A stretch of DNA of 64,000 nucleotides. Source: Sporothrix humicola (lineage: Eukaryota > Ascomycota > Sordariomycetes > Ophiostomatales > Ophiostomataceae). The position numbers and the translations under genes were made by a program. Under the pieces are notes generated by a model that made no database searches, had not been told where the DNA came from, and worked only from the letters and a program-made list of their open reading frames with translations. Of the stretch, positions 23,732 through 35,111 are shown piece after piece (the stretch's first letter is position 1; each line of letters begins with the position of its first letter). The DNA lies in contig WNYE01000059.1 of NCBI GenBank assembly GCA_021396245.1, forward strand, positions 186,001 to 250,000, written 5' to 3'.

Positions 23732-26117
23732 ATGGCCCCGACGCGAGAGGTCTACAGGCGGGTTCGGACTGGTGGGTGACAGTTCTTTCTTTTGTGTTTC
23801 CCCAACATGATTCACGCGTCTCGGGACGTAATTGGCGATCTTATGCTGACTGTCATGCAGGCTGGTAGGTGAAACTTGTTTTCGCTGCTGAACAAGGCTG
23901 TGTTGCATGAGACGTACTGACAACCCAGTATCACGTGTCGGAAGCGGCATATGAAATGTACGTTTGTTTATATCAACATTCGAAGGGGGCACTGTGAGAA
24001 GCTGGTTACTAACGCACATAAGGCGATGAGCGAAAACCACAATGTCGGCATTGTGAAATAGGGAGCCGGGACTGTCGTTATGACACCCCAGAGGCTGTGG
24101 CACGGCGCTCCGAGGGCAACGGGGTCTTCCAGTTTGACGCCAACCACGTCTGGCTGGACACACCCTCCGAGGGTGAGTCTGCTATTTTCTTCATCATAGT
24201 AGCTGTAATCTGACGGCATTTTCAGTCAGCTTTATACATGCCGTAAACGCCAGCACCGAAGAGAGCACCAAAGAGAGCACAGAGGAGAGCACAGAAAAGA
24301 GCAAGTCCACGACATCGAATGACTCGACGCCTGCCCAGCTCTCGCCAGAGGTGGAAGTCAGCGCGCTTACTTCCAATACAGTACTTGACAGTAGGTGTTA
24401 TTTGATTTGGATTTATCAACAACGTATGGGCCGTCTACTAAACTGCCCAGTTCATTCTCCCCCTGCACTGGCAACGGAACATCCCATCGCAAATGAACCT
24501 ATTTATCCAATAACAGCTGTGACGCCGTCACACGATGCATTGGAGTTTGCATCTCCATATTCCACCACGAGTGGTGGAAGTCCAGACACGATCACCGACC
24601 CCATGCAGTCTCTTGTTCGCATGCGGGCATCTGGGTCGGCCATCTACTCGCCCGGGCCGACGCAGCCACTTCGCGATCCACAGATTGCCGCCTTGCTCCA
24701 ACACTACACCGGGAACCTGGCTTGTTGGGTACGTTCATGATTGTGTAGGGCCAGGGTGTAGCCTGATCAACGGACTGGCTGGCTGACTGACTGGCTGACT
24801 GACTTGCCCAGTTTGACGTAAATGATCCGCACCATCAATTTGAGACGTTTGTGCCGTATCTGGCCCTGAGCTGCCCGATCCTGCTGCACGCCGTACTCGC
24901 CCTGTCCGCGTGCCACCTGAGCCGCCGCAATGGGACCCACGACGAATCCTATGCGTCCCAGTTCCACGATCTGTGCATCCAGGACATCATCCCCGCTCTC
25001 GCAGACCCGTCCACGGCGCTCGACAACGTCCTGCCCATCTCGACGGTCGTGCTGCGCATGTACGAGATGCTGAGCTACGAGACCGACCACCAGCGCCACC
25101 TCCGCGGCTGCTCGTCTCTCTTCATCCACAACCGCAAGAACATTGGCTTCCGCGCGCTGAAGCGGACCGCATTCTGGACGTACTTCCGCGAGGAGATCAT
25201 GGTGGCCCTGGCCTCGCGCAAACCGACAGCGATCCACCCGCGGCACTGGAAGGTCGACATCACGTGGGGCGGCGATTTCGACTATGTGAAGACGGAGCAA
25301 ATGACGATGCTCGTGGCCGAGGTGGTCGACTACTGTTTTGCGGAGGAGGGCAGCAGCAAAGAACAGCAGCTGCACCAGTCGGGGCAACAACTGCCCGCGG
25401 GGGTTTCCGATCGATGGAGCGACCTGCAGCGCGAGGTTTCGACCTGGAAGGAGTCGCTGCCGGAGTCGTTTCAGCCGCTCTCGGTAATGGAAGACCGGGA
25501 GCCGTTTCCGCAAATCTTTTATCTGTGCACGTGGCATAGTAAGTTCAGGCAGCGCCTCGCTCACCTACTCAGCATATTGACCATTGCCGCTTCCTAGTTA
25601 TTGCAATGCAGTTCTATCACTTGGCCAAAGTGCTTCTAGCTCTGCACAATCCACACCCGGCGCGTGGAATTGACTTTCTCAGCTTCGCGAGAGCAGTTGA
25701 GGTACGTTGGGGGACGCTGGCTGCACAGAAATGTTATTTATTTGTGGTTTGTTGCTGTCCTGGACTTTTGACTAACAACAGCAAGACCGAGATACTAGAA
25801 CATGCTTTACAGTTGTGCGGCATGACGAAAACAATGGGAGATAAACACCCGGGTGTGTTAGTCAACGCTGTCCAGCCGCTTGTCATATGTAAGTCAAAAA
25901 AAAAAAGAAAATCTACAACAACCGAGTACATCTCGGCTCTCTGTCCTTTTACGGAAAGCTGATCATCCGCGCACTCACGTGCTTAGGCGGGCGCATTTTC
26001 AAGAAACCTGACGAGCAAGCGGAACTCGTCCGCATGTTAGAACGAATCGAGGAGGTGACTGCCGTCAGTACCTCGCAAGGTATACAGTCACTGAAGGACG
26101 CGTGGAGTCTGGGGTAG
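23732..26117 (+). CDS. Zn2Cys6 fungal transcription factor
   Basis: Ten-exon model, 576 aa: 23732-23771, 23861-23864, 23929-23957, 24023-24172, 24226-24390, 24451-24728, 24812-25538, 25598-25701, 25786-25888, 25987-26117. All introns have GT...AG ends and the frame is kept throughout. The zinc cluster (residues ~14-42) is assembled only after splicing: GC-ITCRKRHMKCDE, then CRHC and DCRY, giving the six cysteines CX2C...C, CX2C...C. Exon 2 is a 4-nt microexon (GCTG) that supplies the first cysteine with its neighbours. A Ser/Thr/Glu-rich linker with EST repeats follows. After it comes the fungal-specific regulatory domain (LLQHYTGNLACWFDVNDP, ACHLSRRN, a C-terminal EHALQLCG/AVQPLVICG-type segment). 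It is a DNA-binding nuclear regulator; targets are unknown, but the mannosidase/oxidoreductase pair is next door. Intron 24391-24450 is 60 nt and stop-free, so it could be retained. Confidence 0.85.
24771..24803 (+). repeat. CTGGCTGACTGA tandem repeat in intron
   Basis: A short imperfect minisatellite (CTGGCTGACTGA units) forms the 3' part of the intron at 24729-24811, just ahead of its CCCAG acceptor. It supplies several CTGAC branch-site matches. Confidence 0.8.
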
Positions 26118-26768
26118 TTAGCCATTAGCATTGCAATTTCATACAGTCAAGAGTAGCGTATCAGTTTTGATGCTATGTTCCGCGCATGAACGGTCGGTTT
26201 TGAGGGCACCCTATGAACAGGCGCCCCTGCTAGGGCGTTGTCAGAAGCGCTAATAGCCAACTTCGATGGCAACACGGCCCAATGCGGCAAGCAAGAGTGT
26301 TTGGCCAGGGGCACCATGAACCCATGCCTCATCTTGAAGTCTCCTAACCGGTCAGGTGATCGTGTCTCGTGTCCGTCCCGTCTCTGAATCAAGTTCGGCT
26401 ATCCTGACTATTTGGGAAGTCGTACCCGTGAAGATCGTAAGCCGGTCAGCTGATCGTGTAAACGATCCATTTTAGGCAGTACGTCGGGATCGTGTTAATG
26501 GAGTACCCAGATCCATCTAGAGCACAGTCGGCTCTTCCAATCCACTGTCATGTCGAAATGATATCTGGACAACGGCAGGGTGTACGAAGGGAGATGGTAT
26601 TTTAAGAAGGGGTCTTCTTATTCTATAAAGAGCTACGTACTTTTCTATAAAGAGCTACGTACTTTTCGCCTATTCAGCTTCTGCTCCTGTGTCTCCTTCC
26701 GTCGCACTTTTGTTTTATTATTTAACCATTTTTTTAGTCTTCAATATTCCAAATCATCCTTTTTCAAC
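26118..26768. promoter_or_regulatory. Promoter region with duplicated TATA segment
   Basis: The 22-bp unit beginning TTCTATAAAGAGCTACG is perfectly tandemly duplicated (26621-26642, 26643-26664), which doubles a TATA-like CTATAAAG about 105-145 bp before the start codon at 26769. Further up, CCGGTCAGSTGATCGTGT occurs twice (26349-26366 and 26443-26460) and resembles the 17-bp word at 21951 and 35838. No other gene is seen here. Confidence 0.6.
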
Positions 26769-27482
26769 ATGGCCGCCGTCCCTTTCGACCCACTCATCTT
26801 CACTGATGACTACCTCCGGGTCCGTGCTGTGCCAACCTGCCACACCTCGACCTTCGTGTGGTGCCATGCCAGGGGACAAAAGGGCGGCGACTGGCAATTC
26901 ATTGTTGATCCGCTGCGCAAGCTAGGTCATTGCAACCACATTGCCTTCATCTTCCCCTACCTCGATTACAGCGCCCCCAATGATCCAGCCACCATTTCCA
27001 AAAATGAAGCGCTCGTCCAGAAGATCGTGGACGAGGAGATCGTCAAGGGCTGCCACCCGGACCGCATCGCTGTCGGTGGCTACAACGAGGGCCTGACGGT
27101 CGCCCTCCTGGCCACACTGGCCGACAACAAGAACACGATTAATGGCGTTCTGGGAATCACCGAGCGCCTAGCCCTGACGGCAGCGCTCAAGGACCTTCGC
27201 AAGGAGGCTAACGCTCAGACTCCCGTCTTCGTTGTTGACCGCTCCGGCGCCGACGGCAACGAGGGCAAGAAGGTGCTGGAGTCGACCGGCCATCCTGTCC
27301 GTGCTTTCGTCAAAGGAAGCAACGATGCTTCGTCTGGCGCCAACCCCGTCACTCAAGAGGTAAATTGTCTTCCCACTTATATGCAATGATTGGGCACACA
27401 ACTAATCACTCGACAGGAACTCGAGAAGCTGGACAGGTTCATTCACGAGGTGCTGCCAGTTGAGTTTGCGAAGAAGGACTAG
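26769..27482 (+). CDS. Acyl-protein-thioesterase-like protein, catalytic Ser lost
   Basis: Two exons: 26769-27359, intron 27360-27416 (GTAAAT...CGACAG), 27417-27482; 218 aa, close to the ~225-240 aa of the phospholipase/carboxylesterase (APT1) family. The alpha/beta-hydrolase layout is clear. TSTFVWCHARGQKGGDW corresponds to the HGLGDxGxxW loop, FIFPYLDY to the family's FPNAP strand, and DRIAVGGYNEG to the nucleophile elbow normally GFSQG. At the elbow the serine is Asn106 (AAC, 27084-27086). TPVFVVDRSGADG stands where GxxDPVV is expected, and the C-terminal GHS histidine is missing (GSNDASSGAN). Hydrolysis by the usual triad is therefore not expected. The frame, intron and termini are intact, so this looks like an expressed pseudoenzyme rather than a decayed gene. 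Cytosolic location is likely (no signal peptide). Confidence 0.75.
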
Positions 27483-27760
27483 ATACAGAAAAAGCTATAG
27501 ACTGAATTTTATATACAATACACATTCTAATAGCAGATGTCTCAAAATTTTAGGCCGCGGCGTTTATGCTATTAGCTTAAGGGGATTTGGCTATACGGCT
27601 TCTCGATCAGAAGTCCGAAACGTAACTTCGCAAGAGTGAACCCTGCCGATAACAACGGGTGGCGATGACACCTGACGACAGCCGACGCGCCTCGACTGAC
27701 CTCTATCTAGGCTTTGCCGTACGTGCCGTTGGGCAGTGCATGCCATGCTGATTTAATACG

Positions 27761-29515
27761 TCATTTTGTGCTTTGAATTGTGACGATGGTGTGGGGGTCT
27801 CCCTTAGATTGCTCGTTGTCACTTCTTTCGACTAATGCCGGATAGTCGTGTACCTCATCGGTGGCTTCGGCGGCTCTCTGGGCCTCGCGTTTTCTGACAG
27901 AAGTTAGTAATATGGGACATGCGTAAATCGCTACAATAGTAATGGATACAAAAACCATAGCTAGTTTGTCATACCTTCTGAGGCGGATAACTTTGTCCAG
28001 TACATGCGTAAATATAATCAGTGCGACAGCACAGGAGAAGCTATACGCATAGCCGCGCTTATACCGAGGTGCTTGGACGGTGGGATAGGTGAGAATACCG
28101 AGCCTAAATGTTGGCAGAAATGTGTCAAGATGTGCTTTCTTGGGACAAGGAGACAGTTTGGGTCCCGTCACCTACCATGCCGTCGACGACTGGGCCATGA
28201 TGTTGACAAACACCAATGTGAACGAGCGTGTTCCAGGGGAGTCGCGGAGAATGTTGTTGATCCAGCCATAGAGCGAACTCGAAAGTGCATATGACAATGA
28301 TGTTGTGCAGAATGCATACCACTTGGCACTTTCAGGTACGTCCCAAATTGTCTGTGAAGATTGTCAGTCGTCGTGGCCCAAATAGATTGCGAAGAATACA
28401 CTGGAGCAGAAACATACTAAAATCAACAATGCGATCGAATTCATTGTCGCAGCAAACGTGATGCCCCATGCCGGGCCCCAAAGCAAGTCCGATGAGAAAT
28501 TGACAAAGAGGGTGTAGAAGATACCAAGGCCGGAAGGCAAAGTTCCGTACTGGTTGACTTTTGCCGACGAGTAACGGTTGAGAGACTTGAGCCATAGCAA
28601 GAAAGCACCGCTATTGGCACCGGCGTTCCAAAACAACACATCAACAAGAACAGCCACATAAAAGTAAAAGCTTGTGAACGTGGTCTTCATATGTGCCAGT
28701 TTGAATTTGCCTTGAACAACATGACCACTGCGAGTGAGTCGCTTTCTTGAGATCTCGAGCTCTGCGGCACTAAACAACCAGCGGTTGGGCTGTTCCATCG
28801 TACCAGGCACAACAAAGAATCCAATAAAACCAATGGGAAGAGTGATGATGGCGCAGATGATAAACATCCACCGCCAGCCAGAAAGACCATTGACACCGTC
28901 AAGGCGGGCAGTGATGCCGCTCTGAACGAGGCCAGCCGTTAAGCTGCCAATAGGAACGCCGAGGTACCAAATCCCACCGCGGCGACTGATTTCTTGCCGC
29001 TTGTACCAAGATCCCAGAACGTAGTGAACGGCGGGAAAATAAGCGGCCTCGAATACACCGACAAGGAAGCGATAGGCAGCCAGCTCAGCAAAGGAGGTGG
29101 AACGGTACTGCACAAGAGTGAATATACCCCAGCCGATATCCATGCCGGGCAATAGCCAGTGCATGGGTATATATGTGAACAGAAAGAGGAACGGCACCTG
29201 TCCCACGATGGCACCAACGATGTACATCGTCTGAAGCTCGATTAGCTGGTTGCCATAGAAGCCGAGTTCCTCCTTTAAGCCGGCGACGTAGGCATTGTCT
29301 GTCGGTTCGGGTTAGTGTTTTCCATAGCCAGAAGCGAACGCAGACATGAAGTACTGACTGATATTGTTCTGATCAAGGTTCTTGACCCAGTATGAGACAA
29401 ACAGGTAAGGGATGACAAGTAAGTCCATCTTGGTCAGAAATCGGCGCTCTTCCGGGGTGTCATCTTCGGCAAACCACTGGATCTTCCACCACTTCTTCTT
29501 TTCGGTGGTAGCCAT
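27761..29515 (-). CDS. Dal5/ACS-type MFS anion or vitamin carrier (1)
   Basis: Exons read leftward: 29515-29359, intron 29358-29299 (GTCAGT...CACTAAC...ACAG), 29298-28418, intron 28417-28352, 28351-28176, intron 28175-28104, 28103-27761; 518 aa. The first junction gives LDQNNI-NNAYVAGLKEELGF, the allantoate-permease family signature. Other features are the soluble N-terminus, about 12 membrane segments, SWYKRQE after segment 4, WRWMF, and a central loop. A further 81-nt stop-free intron is likely at 27974-27894 (GTATGA...TACTAAC...TGTCAG). Splicing it gives 491 aa and a normal 12-helix protein, while retention adds a hydrophobic 13th segment. Dal5-family members import allantoate, nicotinate, pantothenate, biotin and similar; the substrate is unknown. 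Plasma-membrane location is inferred. Confidence 0.85.
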
Positions 29516-30317
29516 ATTGCTTTCAGGGACGCCTTATGCTTGGTCGATTAGCACGGTCGATGTAGCGGAGAGCGGTAGCGAGACCACTGGGTATAAAGGA
29601 TGGGGGGTGGATGTCGTGTACTGGTGAGGACAGTATGTTGGAGACGTGCAGAAATATTTATATCGTATTTATATTATATTTATACTGTAGTTGTAGAGCC
29701 CCATTTCGTCCATCGCACAATAACAATTAATCCCACGCGACGGTGTCAGAGATAACCGATCTCTGACCCCTTGTCCCCAATTGTCTGTTATTTCTGGTTT
29801 ACTACACATTATGACTCGCGAAATGGATTTTGCGCTGTTTTACGGACGCGTCATACAGAATTGCGCGACTGCCGGTGCAGTGATGACATGGAGACTGCAA
29901 CTCGGCGACATAACGTTGCAAGATGGCGAGCCCTGATTGACTCCATAACCAATCAATTAACAGCGGTAGTGGAGACCCGAAGTGAAGCTATACCGAGTAC
30001 AACCTTATCGATGTGGAGCGTTTACATTCGTTGCTTTAACATGTAATAAATGACAGTCTATGGGTTCACTCGCGTAGTACTCGGGCTTACGAAGTACAGA
30101 AACGGAAAATACTGCGCACGTGCCGGACCGCCCGGTTAGCGATCTGTGAAGATACCATAAATCATAATTAGAAATAGATCGGGGACTATGGCATCAGTGT
30201 ATTTCGTATTACTTGCGGATATATATCGCATGGTTTAAATAGGTAATAGTTCTATTCGAAATAATATTTATACGGGCCCGTACTGTATCCATTAAAATAT
30301 ATGGTTTCGATAACAAC
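29516..30317. other. Intergenic stretch without gene
   Basis: It holds the promoter of the carrier ending at 29515 and AT-rich spacer with TATTTATAT-type runs near 29,650-29,690. A stop-free stretch at 29,771-30,046 has no family resemblance. Confidence 0.4.
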
Positions 30318-30480
30318 TGTGACGGGCCACGGGCCGTAAGGCTGGCTGGCATAGCCCAGCCAAAGACACGACTTCTGATCAGAAGCCCACTGACGGTGAA
30401 TGACATGGGACGTCTGATTGGAAGTCTGCCGACGGTTGCTGCGCAGCGGTCAATAAATGATAGTGGGCCGAGCCAGGGGC
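30318..30480 (+). repeat. LTR-like fragment, family 2 (copy E)
   Basis: It begins TGTGACGGGCCACGGGCC, then GGCTGG...CCAGCC, then CTTCTGATCAGAAG. This is the same layout as 40,756 (TGTAACGGGCCAAGGGCCC...GGTCAAAAGACC). Its right end is degraded. Confidence 0.5.
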
Positions 30481-30929
30481 TTGCCCTTATTTTTATGGTA
30501 AAGTCGTTCGAAATTCGTTAATGGTTCGTCTTTTTTTTTTTGTACCTTAGTATTTTGTTAGCAATTGACATCTAGCATGAGATCCGTTGTGCATTCGCCT
30601 ACGTGATCTATTACAACTACGATTGAATAAGTGAAAGAGAACCAGCAAAAGTTGATCATAAAGTAATATGAAAACAAATACAAGACCGAGCGTCTAAACA
30701 TAATTTACGACAGTATAGCAAAAATAAGTCGTGTGTTTCGTTTGTATGATGTTATCATCACAGATCTAAAATTTTGACTGAGGTGACAGTGTTCCAGCCG
30801 TCAACTGTCACTCATTTCATGCGCAAGCCGAACGACCCCACGGTGCTACAACGAAATCTAATCTAATGGATAAAAGTAGCCCGTCTCGGAGCCGTCAAGG
30901 AGAACACATCCAATCTAGTTGTATCTGGA
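30481..30929. other. Intergenic stretch between LTR fragment and carrier 3' end
   Basis: AT-rich spacer with a T-run at about 30,530-30,540. I see no gene; the last ~150 bp are presumably 3' UTR of the minus-strand carrier. Confidence 0.4.
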
Positions 30930-32773
30930 CTAAACGGAGTCCGAAGACTTTGCCTCCACGTCTTTCTGAAAATGCACTCCGTGATAGAACTGGCGCTCAC
31001 GATAGACATGGATGTCGTCGTCAAATACGGTTCGTCCTTCCTTGCGAGATTTGATGGCCTTCCGCTGGACACGCAAGACGTCATACTCGGTATTGCGAGT
31101 GAGGTACCACGTCCAAATGTTTGCAAGCCAACCAGCAATAATGCACGAAGCAGCTATAGCAAAGCTGGTCTTGTAGCCATTGTAAGCCCAGCGGCTCTGA
31201 AATAGCTGTGGCCCAACAACGCCTCCAAGCTGTGCTATTCCTGACTGAACCCCATATGTCAGTGCAGTGCCGGTAGTGCCGACCAGGGTTGCCGATCGCC
31301 AAGCCCAAAAGGGAATGAAATAGGACTGATAGAATAAGCTCCCCAGAATACAAGCAATGTATATGCCCACTCGATTCGAAATTGTAAAGAAGAGGACAAA
31401 ACAAACCACCATGCCCGACATGATGATCATAATGTATGCAGGGCGAACAATGTAAGCGCGGCCTATAAACCAGGCAGAGAAGATGAGACCGAGGATAGCA
31501 ACAAATGCAGGCACGATGTTGAGCAGCTGGTTTTTGGGAAGAGCCGCAAAGCCCAGGTTTGTAATGATCGTCGGAAGATACCAGGTCAGAGAGTAGCCGC
31601 CAAGATTGACCAGCGTCTGTGAAAGAGTAAAGGACCAAATGAGAGGTGACTTCAAGGTGGCGCGGATCTCTTTGCGAGAAAAGTTCGGGTCGCTCGTCAA
31701 CGGCGCATTCTCCGGCAATCGTGCTTCGATAAACTCGCGCTCGCGTTCCGTGAGCCATTTGTGGGAGCGAGGGGACATTGGATAGTCTGGCAGAACGAAA
31801 AACACAATAGCCGAGAACAAAATCGTGGCACAGCCTTCGATAATGTAGACCCATCTCCAGGCACTTATGCCACGGATCTCATTCATGTAGCTGATGCCAT
31901 AACAGAGAAGAGAGCCCACAATGGATGATAAGCCTGAAATACCGAAGAACCACGCCACTGGTTTTGCAACCTCGTCGGTACGGTACCAGCTTGATAGTTG
32001 AGCCATGACACCGGGAAACATGCCGGCCTCGAACATGCTGAAATCGTGTTAGATATAAATTGCCACCAAAATTGTCTCCATAAATAAGATATGTAAACGG
32101 AAGAAAATAATTGTAACATACCCTAGCAGAAAACGCAGTGCCCAGAGCTGATGATGCGTTTTAACAGCCGCGTGGCACGCCGTGATAATACCCCAAGTGA
32201 GGAAAATACGGCCTTGCCAGACATGGGGTGAAAATCGCTTGAGCAAAAGGTTGCTCGGCGCTTCGAAAATTATGTACGCGATCTGCAACTTGGTTAGTCT
32301 GTGGTTCGCCATTTCAAGGCAGAGGCAAAAACTTACTCCATTGATTGAGCCACACCAGTTGTACTGGTCGGCAGTCATCTGCAGCTCCTTCAAGATGTTG
32401 GTTGGCTGGCCCACCTGGAGCACCTTGACGTTCGAAATATTGTTTACGTCAATCTTGAAGTGTTAATATTCCATCCGCCTCTAGTGTAGTGTTGGTGATA
32501 GTGCCGACTTACAGATTTGATCATGTACATCAAGCCAATCAAAACGCAAAAACGATAATCAACTTTGCGCATAATTGACCTCTCCTCTGCAGCAGTAAAG
32601 GTTTCGAGGAAAGCAACGCGTGCCTCGGGATCATCCCGCAGCTCTATGCCGGCACCACGGGACCGCCCCTCGAAGGATTGACGAGCCACTTGTGGTGGTT
32701 CAGGCACAGCGGAACTGGTGTTGACGTCAACATCGTGTATTGACACAACTTGTGGCTCGATCTCTTTGGACAT
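30930..32773 (-). CDS. Dal5/ACS-type MFS carrier (2)
   Basis: Four exons read leftward: 32773-32513, intron 32512-32454 (GTAAGT), 32453-32337, intron 32336-32283 (GTAAGT...GCAG), 32282-32122, intron 32121-32038 (GTATGT...TTCAG), 32037-30930; 548 aa. All phases agree. Junctions rebuild family blocks: MIKS-IDVNNISNVKVLQVG, GSING-IAYIIFEAPSNLLLKR, and FLLG-MFEAGMFPG. An ~80-aa hydrophilic N-terminus and about 12 membrane segments are visible, with SSWYRTDEVAKPVAWF, WRWVYIIEG and a cytoplasmic tail. The family transports small anions or vitamins; the substrate is not evident. It is divergent from the FMN monooxygenase at 33462, suggesting that the carrier imports that enzyme's substrate or a precursor. 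Confidence 0.9.
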
Positions 32774-33461
32774 GGGGAAGAAGGAAAATAAGTGTTGTTG
32801 GTTGTTATATGTTGTTGTTGATAGCATCCATCAGAGTTTGTTTTTAAATTGAGATACCCTCGAGTTTTATATATGTACACGGCCACAGAAGATGTATCCA
32901 ACACAATCGCAAGTCAATGGCTAGTTGACCGTGATGCGCACAGGTAAATAACATACGAACACTCCTATCTGGCGGAATTAGATGATATATGTTTATTGCC
33001 ACCCCCCGGCATATCGAGGTCGCATAGGCTAACGGGACCTGAACTGGTCGTCGATGTCGATCCCCGCCCCCACTTACCACATGGCGCCATCCCTAGGCCA
33101 TCGCGCGACTGTAAGGAGCCAGCACATCACCACATCCATCGCATCCCAGCCATGACCGTTTCCTTTAACGTCCGTCGCGTCGCATACCGGAGGGTTTTGA
33201 TACGGAGGGTTTTGTAAAACATGCCGACTTTTTTATAGGTGGTTGCAGATTAGGTCATGGGAGTGTGAATCACGACATGACTATTTAGTAAACATTAAGC
33301 GGTTTTGGTAATGCTGCATGACACCCCGATGGCTTTTCCCGCGTGGTTTTTGCGATATCGGGCTACTGTTTTCGATAAAGCATATAACACGTTGCTGCCC
33401 GTGAACTTGGGTAAGGGTAATCTGGCATCGAAAGGACAGTGACGACAGTACACGATCCAGA
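32774..33461. promoter_or_regulatory. Divergent promoter with CGG direct repeat
   Basis: This 688-bp region separates the carrier (-) and monooxygenase (+). CGGAGGGTTTTG occurs twice at 33188-33199 and 33203-33214, so CGG triplets repeat with a 12-nt gap. That is a plausible but unproven Zn2Cys6 site. Confidence 0.35.
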
Positions 33462-35059
33462 ATGGCAGACACAGTTAAACCGGCCCATGATCTGGGCAAC
33501 GGGAAAACCCAAATCTTTTTGAATGCATTTGATATGTCCACGGTTGGCCACCTATCACCAGGACAATGGAAGGTGAATGAAATGCGGATGTTCAGGTCTT
33601 CGGTGTCAGTTCAGTGGCTAGGAAAAGTGCTAACATACGTACAAGAATCCAAAAGATAAATCTGCGACCAAGCGCAAACTTGGCTACTGGATTGATCTAG
33701 CGAAGACGCTTGAGCGAGGCGGAATCAATGCGTTGTTCCTCGCCGATACGTACGGCGGTTACGATACCTACGAGGGCAGTCTTGACAACTGCATCCGCAG
33801 AGCTGCACAGTGGCCCATCACGGACCCCAGTATTGTATGGTGATGCTTCAAAGCACTACAAAGCAATCCAGTCGCCGATCAAAAACTCTAACATACAATA
33901 GCCAATCACTGCAATGGCAGCTGTCACCAAACACCTGTCGTTTGGTATCACGGCATCGACTTCCTTTGAGCCGCCCTTCCTGTTGGCAAAGCGGTTCTCG
34001 ACTCTGGACCACCTCACGGACGGCCGAATTGCTTGGAACATCGTCACATCCTGGAAGAAGTCGGCGTTCCAGGCGATTGGTATCGACGCACCCATCGAGC
34101 ACGATCTTCGGTACGAGCAGGCAGACGAATACCTGCGTGTGACGTACAAACTCTGGGAAGGGTCTTGGGCCGATGATGCTGTAACGGAAGATGCCGCAAC
34201 GGATACTTATGCGGACCCCGACAAAGTCCGGACCATCCACCATCATGGTCGTTTCTACAATCTCGACTCTCGGCACATCGTGGACCCGTCTCCACAGCGC
34301 ACGCCCTTCTTGTTCCAGGCAGGCACATCCACTGCCGGGTCATCATTTGCGGCACAGCATGCCGAGGCGATCTTTGTGTCTGGCCACGCTCCTGCTGTGC
34401 TTCGCCCGAAGATCGACAACATCAGAAACCTTGCTGCGGAAGCCGGCCGCGACCCGCGCTCAATCAAGGTCTTTGCAACGTTCACGCCGGTGCTTGGCCG
34501 CACAGACGAAGAAGCCAGGGAAAAGCACGAAGAGTTTAAAAAGTATGCTTCAACCATTGGAGGTCTTGTCCTTGTCAGCGGCTGGACCGGAATTGATCTA
34601 TCTGCCCTGCCGCTTGACAAAGAGATCACCAGGGATGATGCGAGTGTTCCGGACCGCGTGCATAGCATCCTTGATGCTTTCTCTACCACGAGTGAGCAGA
34701 TCCCCAAGTGGACACCACGGGTCATTGCTGAGCGTGCCTCAATCGGTGGTCTGGGGCCCGTCTCGATCGGCAGTCCGGAAACGGTGGCCGACGAGCTGGA
34801 AAGATGGATTCGCGAGGCAGATGTGGACGGTTTCAATCTTGGCTATGTCATCACGCCCGGAAGTTTCGAGGACATTGTGGACCTCTTGGTTCCTGAGCTT
34901 CGGAAACGTGGTATCTACCCTGAGCTCCCAACAGATGGCGGTGAAGCACTCACCGCACGTGAGCGGATTTATGGAAAGGGACAAAAAGGCCTTCGTAATG
35001 ATCATCCTGGAAAGAAGTACGCCTACGATTCGTATGTGGAGGAAACAAAGTCTGAATAG
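33462..35059 (+). CDS. FMN-dependent monooxygenase, luciferase-like (NtaA/DszA type)
   Basis: Three exons: 33462-33572, intron 33573-33645, 33646-33834, intron 33835-33901 (GTATGG...CTAAC...TAG), 33902-35059; 485 aa, typical of the NtaA/SnaA/DszA group. Blocks in order: LNAFDM near the N-terminus, HLSPGQW, YWIDLAKTLERGGINALFLADTYGGYDTY, AAQWPITDPS-PITAMAAVTK across the second junction, FEPPFLLAKRFSTLDHLTDGRIAWNIVTS, RYEQADEY, and HxGRFY. It then runs through QAGTSTAGSSFAAQHAEAIF to IGSPETVADELERW. Such enzymes use FMNH2 from a separate reductase to oxidise aminopolycarboxylates, sulfonates, dibenzothiophene sulfone or similar. Which substrate applies here is unknown. No signal peptide is seen; cytosolic. 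Confidence 0.92.
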
Positions 35060-35111
35060 TTTGTGCACCGGCTGGAAGTAAATTTTAATATATTTCATAT
35101 TAGTGATTATA

